Made by a program: the position numbers and the translations under genes. A stretch of DNA of 25,488 nucleotides from NCBI GenBank assembly GCA_900764215.1, contig CAAFNI010000065.1:1-25488 (forward strand), in the 5' to 3' direction. Origin of the DNA: an uncultured Sutterella sp. Lineage in GTDB: Bacteria; Pseudomonadota; Gammaproteobacteria; Burkholderiales; Burkholderiaceae_F. This document shows, piece by piece, positions 16,567 to 23,258 of the stretch. Positions within the stretch are counted from its first letter, which is position 1, and each line of letters opens with the position of its first letter. Under the pieces are notes generated by a model. The model saw only the letters and a list, made by a program, of their open reading frames with translations. It did not search any database and was not told the origin of the DNA.

Positions 16567-17190
16567 GTGAATATCCAAGAGAAAGTACATGCCATCCTCG
16601 ACGAGGCCAAGGCACATGACAAGCCGCTCCCGTCTTTGCGCAGTCTGCGTGCTCAGGTGGGTGGTGGCTCGCTGACGACGATCTCTGAAGCGGTCAAGTC
16701 TTGGCGTTTTGCGCAGTTGGAGGCCGCAGGCCAGATTCCTCAGATTTCTGAGAAGACGAAGGTGCACCTCGCCGATGTCGTCTGGCAAGCCATGATGCCG
16801 ATTTTGCAGATTCAGGTTGAGGGCGTTCGCCAGAAGGCCGAGGCGGGCATCGAGATCGAGCGCACGGAATCTCGCAAGCTCTTCTCTGCTTCGGAAGAGA
16901 TGCTTCGCGAAGCTGAGTCTAAAGAGGCGATGATCGGTCAGTTGAATGATCGCCTGCAGCGGCAGAGCAGGGAGTGTGCGGAGCTTCGGACGAAGGTCGC
17001 AATGCTTGAAGAACAGTTGGCCGAGTCGCAGCAACAGCTGAAAGTGACCAAGGAAAGGGAACGTCAGGCGGTGGCTACCATCAATTCACTGCGCGAGTTG
17101 GCGGAAAGCCTGAGGACTCAGGTGCTGAGCATCCACGAATTGATCCCGGATCTTGTCGAAAAGATGCGCCGGAAGGAGGCCGGCAACTAG
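16567..17190 (+). CDS. kfrA: KfrA-like DNA-binding coiled-coil protein
   Basis: A 207-residue protein starting at GTG with GAGAGG six bases upstream. The N-terminal 90 residues resemble the KfrA N-terminal DNA-binding domain (PLPSLRSLRAQVGGGSLTTISEAVKSWR). Residues about 100-195 are a long charged coiled coil of Glu, Gln, Arg and Leu heptads. KfrA proteins are plasmid-borne autorepressors with an alpha-helical tail, thought to help partitioning or nucleoid-like organisation of plasmid DNA. The palindrome over its own promoter supports this. It has its own promoter and is followed by the tandem repeat region rather than by more transfer genes. Confidence 0.8.
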   Translation: MNIQEKVHAILDEAKAHDKPLPSLRSLRAQVGGGSLTTISEAVKSWRFAQLEAAGQIPQISEKTKVHLADVVWQAMMPILQIQVEGVRQKAEAGIEIERTESRKLFSASEEMLREAESKEAMIGQLNDRLQRQSRECAELRTKVAMLEEQLAESQQQLKVTKERERQAVATINSLRELAESLRTQVLSIHELIPDLVEKMRRKEAGN

Positions 17191-17403
17191 CAGGCATAGC
17201 AGGAAATCCTCTTGGGAATCTCTGCGGCACAAGCCTTGCAAAGGCATGCGTCTTCCTCGCCTTTCTGGCAAAATAGCTCTCAACAAGGAGAGTTTGCGAA
17301 GCATCTCAAATCCGCCCTACAACTCCGGCCAGACTCACAAGATTTTCGAGGTCGAGTCTTCGGCATCGGAAGGGGTCCCCGCAAGGGGTTCAAAAACGAC
17401 AAA

Positions 17404-17426
17404 GCCCAGTGTTGGTAGCACTGGGC
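17404..17426 (+). promoter_or_regulatory. Leader hairpin of unit 1
   Basis: GCCCAGTG and CACTGGGC form a perfect 8-bp stem around the loop TTGGTAG, 24 bases before the start codon of the small protein. The equivalent hairpin in unit 2 has the reverse complement of this loop. Confidence 0.65.
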
Positions 17427-17449
17427 AGAGTCTTTGAAAGGAAATGCGG

Positions 17450-17617
17450 ATGCTCACAACATTCATTTCCTTGCTAGGAAGTTTAGCACAAGCAAACCTC
17501 GTTTGGAACGGCGATATTGTTGTCGTCATGTCCGGCGGAGGCGTCGATTGGCCTTGGATTTGCATCCTCGCCGTCATCGTCTGCGTCGCTTGGGTGATCA
17601 CTTCCCGCAAGCGTTAA
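17450..17617 (+). CDS. Small membrane protein, copy 1
   Basis: A 55-residue protein preceded by GAAAGGAAA. The N-terminal 15 residues are mildly hydrophobic (FISLLGSLAQA), a polar central part follows (VWNGD, VMSGGGVDW), then one membrane segment (ICILAVIVCVAWVI) and a basic end, SRKR. The basic tail suggests the C-terminus faces the cytoplasm. It is about 72% identical to copy 2 over 54 positions (39 matches by eye). Size and layout resemble small membrane toxins, holin-like peptides or filamentous-phage coat proteins, but no family is recognised. Substitutions in copy 2 are mostly conservative, so both seem to be maintained. Confidence 0.75.
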   Translation: MLTTFISLLGSLAQANLVWNGDIVVVMSGGGVDWPWICILAVIVCVAWVITSRKR

Positions 17618-17638
17618 ACGACTTTTGTCGAACGGAAA

Positions 17639-17662
17639 CGGGGTCTCCGAAAGGGGGCCCCG
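17639..17662 (+). terminator. Terminator-like hairpin of unit 1
   Basis: CGGGGTCTCC-GAAA-GGGGGCCCCG makes a 10-pair stem (two G-U pairs) with a GNRA tetraloop, just after the stop and the small CGAC/GTCG hairpin at 17619-17630. It recurs in unit 2 with one G-U pair changed to A-U. No T run follows closely, so RNA-end protection is also possible. Confidence 0.65.
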
Positions 17663-17844
17663 CTTGCGCTTTCGGGCATGCCATCGAAGGACGCGTCCTT
17701 TCGGACTCTCTGGCAAAATATCGGTAGCAGGGAAGTTGCGAACCATCCCTTCCGCCCCACAACTCCGGCCAGGCTCACGAAATTCTCGATGTCGAGCCTT
17801 CGGCGTCGGAATGGGGTCCCCGCAAGGGGTTCAGAAACGACAAA

Positions 17845-17867
17845 GCCCAGTGCTACCAACACCGGGC
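17845..17867 (+). promoter_or_regulatory. Leader hairpin of unit 2, loop inverted relative to unit 1
   Basis: GCCCAGTG and CACCGGGC form an 8-pair stem with one A-C mismatch. The loop CTACCAA is the exact reverse complement of TTGGTAG in unit 1. The stem orientation is kept while the loop is flipped. Confidence 0.7.
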
Positions 17868-17891
17868 TAAGTCTTCTAAAAGGAAATCAGG

Positions 17892-18056
17892 ATGCTAGCC
17901 ACATTCATTTCCTTGTTAGGAAGTTTAACACAGGCGCAAATCGTTTGGACTGGCGACATCACCATCGTCATGTCCGACGGCAGCGTTGACTGGTTGGGGC
18001 TTTGCGGCCTCGCCGTCATTGTCTGCTTTGCTTGGGTTGCTTCCCGCAAGCGTTAA
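17892..18056 (+). CDS. Small membrane protein, copy 2
   Basis: A 54-residue paralogue of copy 1 with the same plan: FISLLGSLTQA at the N-terminus, VWTGD and VMSDGSVDW in the middle, one membrane segment (LCGLAVIVCFAWVA) and the basic SRKR end. AAAAGGAAA precedes the ATG. The invariant TFISLLGSL, VDW, LAVIVC and SRKR blocks mark what matters for function. Gene, leader and 3' hairpins were duplicated together. Function unknown. Confidence 0.75.
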   Translation: MLATFISLLGSLTQAQIVWTGDITIVMSDGSVDWLGLCGLAVIVCFAWVASRKR

Positions 18057-18077
18057 ACGACTTTTGTCGAACGGAAA

Positions 18078-18101
18078 CGGGGTCTCCGAAAGGAGGCCCC
18101 G
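18078..18101 (+). terminator. Terminator-like hairpin of unit 2
   Basis: CGGGGTCTCC-GAAA-GGAGGCCCCG has the same stem and GNRA loop as unit 1; the one base difference turns a G-U pair into A-U, so pairing is preserved. It follows the CGAC-TTTT-GTCG hairpin at 18058-18069. Confidence 0.65.
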
Positions 18102-18140
18102 CTTGTGCTTTAGGGCGGCGTATCGGCGCGACCGGGACGA

Positions 18141-18464
18141 TTACTTGATGCGCATATCTTCTTCGGTGTAGCCCGCTTCAAGCGCATCGACGAACCACTG
18201 TGGCTTGTGGCCACCACGCCCCGTCCACGTTTCCTCGCCTTCGGGGTTCTTGAATTTCGGGGAGAGCTTTGTGGCCTTCTTGGCCGTTTTCTTGCCGGAG
18301 GCTTCGAGTTCAAGATCGGATGTCGTGAAGTTGAAGAGTTTGCACAGTCTCAGGCATTCCTGACGCGCATCTTCGCGTACAGCATCGAATTCCTGTTGCC
18401 ATTCGGCTTGCTTGGCCTGCACGGCCTCAAGACGGGCTTGGAGGGCGGTGGAAGTGTTGTCCAT
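18141..18464 (-). CDS. H-NS family nucleoid protein
   Basis: A 107-residue protein. Residues 1-45 are a coiled-coil dimerisation segment. After a basic Lys/Ala linker (60-70), the C-terminal motif TWTGRGGHKPQW (79-90) is the AT-hook-like H-NS DNA-binding loop in the form common in betaproteobacteria. H-NS proteins on conjugative elements silence AT-rich DNA and lower the cost of carriage. GGAG lies eight bases before the ATG. It is the last gene of the minus-strand operon starting at 21041 or has its own promoter in the 48-base gap. The AT-richer radical SAM operon would be a natural target, by inference. Confidence 0.85.
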   Translation of the reverse strand: MDNTSTALQARLEAVQAKQAEWQQEFDAVREDARQECLRLCKLFNFTTSDLELEASGKKTAKKATKLSPKFKNPEGEETWTGRGGHKPQWFVDALEAGYTEEDMRIK

Positions 18465-18512
18465 TGATAATCTCCAGAAAGGGTTTAGGAAGGGAGAAGA
18501 GAAAAGCGGGCT

Positions 18513-18836
18513 TCAAGAGCGGATGCGAAGTTCGAGCACCCGCCCGTTTCCGATGAGAAAACAGCCGCAGGTGAAGGCCATCGCCAGCTCAAGCCAGCAG
18601 AGCAGAATTCCGTAGACGAAACACCACGTGTTGTGCGCTGCATCTCCCGGAATAAGCGAACGTGTGATGAGGTCGAAAAACTCAGTCGAGGCCAGTAGCG
18701 CAAGGAAGAAGATTCCGACGGCGGTGAGCAGGCGCAGCCATGCCGGGCCTCGCGGCAGTCGGTAGCGATGCGTGATGGCAAAGTGCCATATCAGAACAAC
18801 GACATTCAGAGCCAGAAAGGCGATGTTGAACGGCAT
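18513..18836 (-). CDS. Small multi-pass membrane protein
   Basis: A 107-residue protein with three hydrophobic segments: about 3-20 (FNIAFLALNVVVLIW), 35-55 (LLTAVGIFFLALLAST) and 72-95 (CFVYGILLCWLELAMAFTCG). A basic loop (HRYRLPRGPAWLR) lies after the first. GAGGG precedes the ATG by a few bases, and the upstream membrane gene ends three bases before this start, so the two are coupled. They may form a complex. No family is recognised; an entry-exclusion or membrane-anchor role is possible but unsupported. Confidence 0.7.
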   Translation of the reverse strand: MPFNIAFLALNVVVLIWHFAITHRYRLPRGPAWLRLLTAVGIFFLALLASTEFFDLITRSLIPGDAAHNTWCFVYGILLCWLELAMAFTCGCFLIGNGRVLELRIRS

Positions 18837-18839
18837 GGC

Positions 18840-19061
18840 CTATCCCTCCAGAAAGTTCAGCAGGGGCCAATACACGGCCCAACCGACAGAGGCGAACGCA
18901 TAGCCCACGACACGCGGGATGAGGTTGTACCAAGTCCAGTCGGTGGCGGCTGCGAGGCAAAGGGCATAGGTTGCGGGAACGGCGACGAATTGAACGCCGA
19001 TCAGAACAATGAGGATTGCGCCTTCGAGTTCGAAAGCGAGCTTGCGGAGTTTGTCGAGCAT
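18840..19061 (-). CDS. Small two-pass membrane protein
   Basis: A 73-residue protein from ATG 19061, preferred over the TTG at 19091 because CGGAAA precedes it. Two hydrophobic segments, GAILIVLIGVQFVAVPATYALCLAA and VVGYAFASVGWAVYWPLL, flank a Trp-rich turn (TDWTWYNL). The N-terminus is amphipathic and charged (MLDKLRKLAFELEG). It sits between the second AcaB-like gene and the three-pass membrane protein, three bases before the latter. No family is recognised. Confidence 0.65.
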   Translation of the reverse strand: MLDKLRKLAFELEGAILIVLIGVQFVAVPATYALCLAAATDWTWYNLIPRVVGYAFASVGWAVYWPLLNFLEG

Positions 19062-19074
19062 GAGATTTCCGTTT

Positions 19075-19503
19075 TTATTGGTTTCGGACAAGCCGTTTTA
19101 GGGCTCGCCGAATGGTTTGGTGGGTCATGCCTTCGAGCGAGCGAATCGCTTTGGAGCGCTCGGTCGTGGTAATCAATCGAAGAAGCCAAGCACATGAAAT
19201 GAGGGCGATGGCCTTGTCGAAGGTTTCGACGACCGTCAGACTTTCGCCATAAAACGGTGCGAGGCCGGTGCGCTTGATCCGTACGGCGTTGCCTCCAAAG
19301 CTCACAGAGATTTCCGGATGCGAGGCCACCAGATCGGCTATCCGTTTCATCTTGCGCTCGATGTTCATGCGGGCCTTGACCAACAGCTCATGAGAGCCCT
19401 CGTTCATCGGAAGGGGAATCTGGGCATAGGACTCAGCAAAGACTTTGGCCAGATGCTTGGCACGCCCGGAATAAAGGCAAATGACGGTGCTGTCGGAGGA
19501 CAA
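19075..19503 (-). CDS. DUF1845/AcaB-like protein, short paralogue
   Basis: A 142-residue protein. I place the start at TTG 19503 because AAGGAG lies six bases before it and overlaps the stop of the preceding gene, giving coupled translation; longer upstream frames overlap that gene. VICLYSGRAKHLAKVF near the N-terminus and FYGESLTVVETFDKAIALIS later match ALCLYSDRAQIFF and HTPHSAQFMTVVQLFDRLIS of the gene at 20034, so the two are paralogues; this one lacks the long N- and C-terminal tails. The shared core resembles DUF1845 (AcaB-like, PFL_4669 family) proteins of conjugative elements. In IncA/C plasmids AcaB regulates transfer; a regulatory role here is inference. Confidence 0.6.
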   Translation of the reverse strand: MSSDSTVICLYSGRAKHLAKVFAESYAQIPLPMNEGSHELLVKARMNIERKMKRIADLVASHPEISVSFGGNAVRIKRTGLAPFYGESLTVVETFDKAIALISCAWLLRLITTTERSKAIRSLEGMTHQTIRRALKRLVRNQ

Positions 19504-19513
19504 GAGACGCTCC

Positions 19514-19987
19514 TTAATTCGGAAGTTGATGCCAGTTGGATTCGCTATGGACGAAGATGTCGAGGTGCGATGACGGTTGTGCGTGGATGGGGTGCGACGA
19601 TTTGCTTTGCAGAACAAATGAGCGCGGCGTCAGGCGTCCATTTCGTTCAAGGTTTGACAGGACGCTGGTGGCCATGCGAAGCATCAAGTTCGCGATCAGC
19701 TCGACGGATTGCTCGATCAGAGATTCAGGTTGTGAAAGTTGAGAGAAGAGCGTGATCGCGGAGTTGGGGCGAAAGCGAACGGCAAAATGTGCGGATGACT
19801 CATCCTGCGCGTTGAGGAGCGTTAGGCGATTTTGCCCGTCGATTCGCAGACCGAAATGTCCCAGATAAATCTCGTCGTGCAGGTAATAGGAAATCCGCCT
19901 GTGGATTTCCACATGGATCTTGTTGTCCAACGTGTCCAGATAACGAAGAGCTCGATGCTTGGCTGTTGGCTTGGCGATGAGAGTCAT
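19514..19987 (-). CDS. Unknown protein between two AcaB-like paralogues
   Basis: A 157-residue protein from ATG 19987. The frame stays open further upstream but overlaps the previous gene there with Arg/Lys-rich, non-protein-like sequence. Features include IHVEIHRRISYYLHDEIYLGHFGL, a beta-like LRIDGQNRLTLL and a hydrophobic helix about 95-120 (SLIEQSVELIANLMLRMA). No ribosome site is clear, so coupling with the upstream gene is possible. No family is recognised. Its place between two paralogues in one operon suggests it works with them. Confidence 0.6.
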   Translation of the reverse strand: MTLIAKPTAKHRALRYLDTLDNKIHVEIHRRISYYLHDEIYLGHFGLRIDGQNRLTLLNAQDESSAHFAVRFRPNSAITLFSQLSQPESLIEQSVELIANLMLRMATSVLSNLERNGRLTPRSFVLQSKSSHPIHAQPSSHLDIFVHSESNWHQLPN

Positions 19988-20033
19988 AGGTTTTTCGATC
20001 TGCGGTTTTGTATTGAGGGAAAGCAATGCCGGC

Positions 20034-21041
20034 TTAAGCCGTGGCTTCGACGCGGGCAGGCTCTTCGACCTCTGAACCGACTTCTTGACGCGCCGGCGCA
20101 GCTTCTTCGGTTTCCGAAGCCTTTGCGCGGACGGTCTCCTGTTTCGGAGCCTGAGTTTGGGTAGAAGGTGCTTCGGGCTTGTTGTCCTTCCGGGTCGTGG
20201 CGAGGTCGGTCTTCTCAAGCCGGTCATCGGCATGTTCGCGGCGGACCTTGGCCTCGATGGCGGCGGCGCGTTGGCCGAAGCCCGTCTTCCTTGCCTGATT
20301 GATGGCCTGAAGACGAATCTGGTGCAAATCCTGCACGAACTGCGAGAGATTCTTTTCCCAAGAGCGCACGATGTTCTTGCGCGTCTGGGCGCTCATGATG
20401 TGGTTGATCCAGCAGCCTTCGGCGCGGGAGATCAATCGGTCAAAGAGCTGCACGACGGTCATGAACTGCGCAGAGTGGGGCGTATGAAGCGGAGGCTCAT
20501 AGAAGCGCTTGTGGTCATAGGCCGGAACCTGCTGGTCTTCGGCAATGCCCTTTACGGTTGCGATGCGCTGAAGTTCCTTGATAGAGGCGATCATCTGGGT
20601 TTCGAGCTCGCGGAACTCCTTCTCAAGCCGGAGTGAAATCTCTTCTGCAAGCTTGGTTCCGCCGATAGCCTCGATGACGAGCGTGCTGACGATGAGGCTC
20701 ATGTTGACGCGCTCATAGTTGTTCTCAAAGAAAATCTGCGCACGGTCGGAGTAGAGGCACAGCGCCTGCTTCAAATAGGCTCGGGAGTGAGAAGAGCCGC
20801 CGTAGCGACGTTCGGAGCGTATGCGCGGAACGGTCTTGTCGGCATACATTTCGCGGCTGGCCTGACGGGCCTTGCGCTCGCGCACTGCGCGGTTGTCCGC
20901 CTTGACGGGGGCGGGTTTTCTAATGTCGGGCAGCGGCTGAGGTGCCTTTTCGGCGGTGTTCATGTCGCTTTTGACAAGTTCCAATGCAGCCTTTTCAACG
21001 ATGGTCGTCTCCGAAAGGCTCTTGTCGGGTTCTTGAGTCAT
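20034..21041 (-). CDS. DUF1845/AcaB-like protein, long paralogue
   Basis: A 335-residue protein from ATG 21041 with AGGGAG nine bases upstream (a TTG at 21074 is less likely). Residues about 1-75 are charged and disordered. The core at about 85-270 contains YLKQALCLYSDRAQIFF, helical stretches and HTPHSAQFMTVVQLFDRLISRAEG, like the DUF1845 family found near type IV secretion genes. The last 60 residues are Glu, Ala, Thr and Pro rich. It is the first gene of the minus-strand operon running to H-NS. The family call is from recalled pattern, not a search. Confidence 0.55.
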   Translation of the reverse strand: MTQEPDKSLSETTIVEKAALELVKSDMNTAEKAPQPLPDIRKPAPVKADNRAVRERKARQASREMYADKTVPRIRSERRYGGSSHSRAYLKQALCLYSDRAQIFFENNYERVNMSLIVSTLVIEAIGGTKLAEEISLRLEKEFRELETQMIASIKELQRIATVKGIAEDQQVPAYDHKRFYEPPLHTPHSAQFMTVVQLFDRLISRAEGCWINHIMSAQTRKNIVRSWEKNLSQFVQDLHQIRLQAINQARKTGFGQRAAAIEAKVRREHADDRLEKTDLATTRKDNKPEAPSTQTQAPKQETVRAKASETEEAAPARQEVGSEVEEPARVEATA

Positions 21042-21074
21042 GGGGAAGGGCTCCCTGTGGATTAGCGTGAGCAA

Positions 21075-22030
21075 AATTACTCGCCTTCAGGGTAGCCGCC
21101 AATCGAAAGGAAAATGGCAGGCTAGGAAGCAGGTTTTGCTACGGCAAGCGTCATTCAAGGAGCGGAATGCAGGGAAGAGACGGAAGAGCGGAGCGCAGAG
21201 AGGTCTCGCTGGCCACTTTTCTTGCAAAAACGCGCCCCAAAAAGCAGGATTTGCTTCCTAGCGCGTCACCGACCTTCGTTTGCCGTGCTAGGATCCCAGC
21301 ACCATCTGACGAACCTTTCGGTTTTGGACAGACTAACCGTCGCTTCGCGACCCTGAGTTTTCTTACTTTTATTGACTCTGGTTAATCCCAAAAAAGTATT
21401 GAGTGACTGTAGGCGCTTCTCCTATAGACGTAAACACGGCGGCTTCCTTCATGGAATCCGTGCTGTGTCTTCTGTTGCAGCCCGCATTGGTTTTTTGACT
21501 GATGACGATTGACTGCCGGTCGACTCAAAGTTATTGCTTTGTGTTCGGTCGTTAATGTTTGGCGGTTGTCGATATCCTTGGTTCGCAAGGAATCGCTTCA
21601 TGCCCTCTGTAAACATCTGCCGCCGCTTCATGCGTGCGATTGAGATGGGCGCTGACGTTCGAACTTCGGTTTGAGTTTCATGCGTTTATGTGCCGGCGGG
21701 CGAAACCTTGTGTTTCGATGGCGTCGATGATGTCAGGCCAGTGCTGAACCCCTTGAGGGACAGTCCACTGCCGAATCGCCCTTCAAGCACCGGAACTTGT
21801 TTCGGCGCGTATCCTAGGGCGCATTGTATGCATCAAGCCTGCAATGTCTTCAATAATCAACGCATTGTCGAGTTTCACTCCTCAATGACGCTTTTCAACA
21901 TAGTTCGTAGCACCGCTCCATCCTCCAAGGGAGACGAACGGCGAGAGAATTAACTTTCGGCAATTTTGCCTATCAATGATCCCCGTGGGAACAACTGATT
22001 CCCATAGGGGCGTTCGGTTGTCTTCGGGGT
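21075..22030. other. About 1 kb without a convincing gene, with inverted repeats
   Basis: Open frames here are short, lack ribosome sites and do not look like proteins. GCTAGGAAGCA at 21121-21131 recurs inverted as TGCTTCCTAGC at 21252-21262. The related AAGCAGGTTTTGCT (21127) and AAGCAGGATTTGCTT (21242) are internally palindromic. A near-palindrome GTGCTAGGATCCCAGCAC lies at 21285-21302. It separates divergent operons, so it holds promoters for both, and could be an origin or transfer-origin region. Confidence 0.5.
21981..22010 (+). promoter_or_regulatory. Leader hairpin of the CobS-like gene
   Basis: CCCC (21981) pairs with GGGG (22007) and TGGGAA (21986) with TTCCCA (21999), with small asymmetric bulges. 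It lies 42 bases before the ATG, whose AGGAG is outside the stem. Confidence 0.5.
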
Positions 22031-22052
22031 TCACAACCTACAGGAGACAACT

Positions 22053-23099
22053 ATGTCAACGACGACTTCCGACAAGAACACCGCCACCGTCCTCAACAAC
22101 GGTCCGGTCTATTACACGGAAATCACGGGTTCCGCCTTCGAACATGTCATCAACGATGACGGCTCGGAGTACAAGTTCAATCCCGCCTGGAAATGCACCG
22201 GTTTCGCCGATTCGACGAATTCCCGCATCCCCAAGCGTGATCCGAACTACGTGTTCAATACGACGCTCCTGCAAGACCTCCTCATCTTCCTTCTGTACCC
22301 GCAGGGTACGGCCCTCTGGCTTACCGGCCCGACGGGTTGCGGCAAGACGAGTGCGGTGATGCAGGTAGCAAGTCGTTTGAACTGGCCCGTTTTGGACCTG
22401 ACCCTCAACAATAGATTCGAGTTCGGCGACCTTCGTGGTCAATGGGGCTTGACTCAAGACGAGGGACAGGAACATGCCACCATGAAGTACATCCACAACG
22501 CGTTGCCTCTCGCAATGAAGAACGGATGGATTCTGGTACTCAACGAAGCCGACCTTGCCTCTCCGGGCGAGCTCTCGGCTTTGAATGACGTGATCGAAGG
22601 CCGCAACCTTCTGATTGCTGAGAATAAGGGTGAAGCCATCAAGCCTCATCCGATGTTCCGTCTGATCGTTACTGGCAACAGCAACGGTGCGGGCGACGAC
22701 TCTGGTCTTTATCAGGGCGTGCAGCAACAGAACGTGGCCGCCATGGACCGCTACAGAATGCTCAAGGTTTCCTATCCGACTGCCGGTGTGGAAGAGGGCA
22801 TTTTGAAGAACGTTTCCCCAACGATTGATGCCAACATTCGCAAGCTCATGTGCAAGTACGCACAGGAAATGCGCAAGGCGTTTATCGGTACGGAAACTTC
22901 GCAGGCGACCATTTCGATTCCGTTCTCCACGCGCAGTCTGGTGAATTGGGCTTCCACGCTTCAGTTCTACACGATGGCGAAATGTCCCCTCAAGAAGTCG
23001 CTAGAACTCTTCTTCCTCAACAAGTTGAGCCCTGAAGAGTGTCAAGCCGCCAATGCCATTGCTCTTACCGTTTTCGGTGAGACTTGGAATCAGGCATAA
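22053..23099 (+). CDS. CobS-like AAA+ ATPase
   Basis: A 348-residue MoxR/CobS-type AAA+ protein. Walker A is GPTGCGKTS (92-100). Walker B is ILVLNEAD (160-167), with Asn in place of the usual first Asp. A sensor-like TGNSN lies at 207-211 and DRYR at 232-235 may be the Arg finger. A CobS-like ATPase is carried beside bet and exo in SXT/R391 and IncA/C elements; its exact job is unknown, though MoxR proteins usually remodel a partner with a VWA domain. AGGAG lies seven bases before the ATG. It begins the right-hand operon. Confidence 0.85.
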   Translation: MSTTTSDKNTATVLNNGPVYYTEITGSAFEHVINDDGSEYKFNPAWKCTGFADSTNSRIPKRDPNYVFNTTLLQDLLIFLLYPQGTALWLTGPTGCGKTSAVMQVASRLNWPVLDLTLNNRFEFGDLRGQWGLTQDEGQEHATMKYIHNALPLAMKNGWILVLNEADLASPGELSALNDVIEGRNLLIAENKGEAIKPHPMFRLIVTGNSNGAGDDSGLYQGVQQQNVAAMDRYRMLKVSYPTAGVEEGILKNVSPTIDANIRKLMCKYAQEMRKAFIGTETSQATISIPFSTRSLVNWASTLQFYTMAKCPLKKSLELFFLNKLSPEECQAANAIALTVFGETWNQA

Positions 23100-23167
23100 C
23101 TTCTCGATTGGCATAGTCGCAATCATGGCTACGCTTTCTTCCCTGCACTAGCGGGGATGCTTCATGA

Positions 23168-23202
23168 CCTCCCTCGGGGATGCAAGATTCCCGATTGGGA
23201 GG
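23168..23202 (+). promoter_or_regulatory. Leader hairpins of the bet gene
   Basis: CCTCCC pairs with GGGAGG and TCGGGGA with TCCCGA, forming a long stem with small bulges. A second hairpin, GGTTG-TTTTTTT-CAACC, follows at about 23219-23235. Both lie in the 159-base gap before the bet start. The T run sits in the loop, so this is not a standard terminator. Confidence 0.5.
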
Positions 23203-23258
23203 ATTGTGTCTCCGGAGGAGGTTGTTTTTTTCAACCTTCCTTCATAAGGACACATGTC

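Larger units (their letters stand above)
17262..17676 (+). repeat. Tandem duplication, unit 1
   Basis: The unit contains CTGGCAAAATA (17265), ACAACTCCGGCCAG (about 17319), a CCCC-GCAA-GGGG hairpin, a GCCCAGTG hairpin (17404), a small gene (17450-17617), a CGAC-TTTT-GTCG hairpin and a strong GNRA-loop hairpin. All recur in the same order in unit 2 about 440 bases later. The stretch 17191-17449 has no gene. Confidence 0.85.
17707..18116 (+). repeat. Tandem duplication, unit 2
   Basis: Second copy of the unit at 17262-17676, with the same order of conserved elements: CTGGCAAAATA at 17710, CACAACTCCGGCCAG, CCCC-GCAA-GGGG, the GCCCAGTG hairpin at 17845, the small gene and the two downstream hairpins. 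Non-coding parts near the gene are as conserved as the coding part. Confidence 0.85.

Noticed and set aside
17450..18056. The small membrane proteins as filamentous-phage coat proteins
   Set aside because: Size and basic tail fit, but no zonula-occludens-like, replication or other inovirus gene is nearby and there is no clear signal peptide.
17262..18116. CRISPR array
   Set aside because: Only two long units of about 440 bases that contain genes; no short regular repeats or cas genes.
19988..20233. Upstream extension of the 157-residue gene
   Set aside because: It overlaps the AcaB-like gene and reads as Arg/Lys/Pro-rich sequence without ribosome site.
21690..21953. 87-codon frame in the gene-free region
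   Set aside because: It lacks a ribosome site and protein-like composition; no neighbour supports it.
22056..22727. 223-codon minus-strand frame opposite the CobS-like gene
   Set aside because: The plus-strand frame has clear Walker motifs; the opposite frame is an effect of codon bias.
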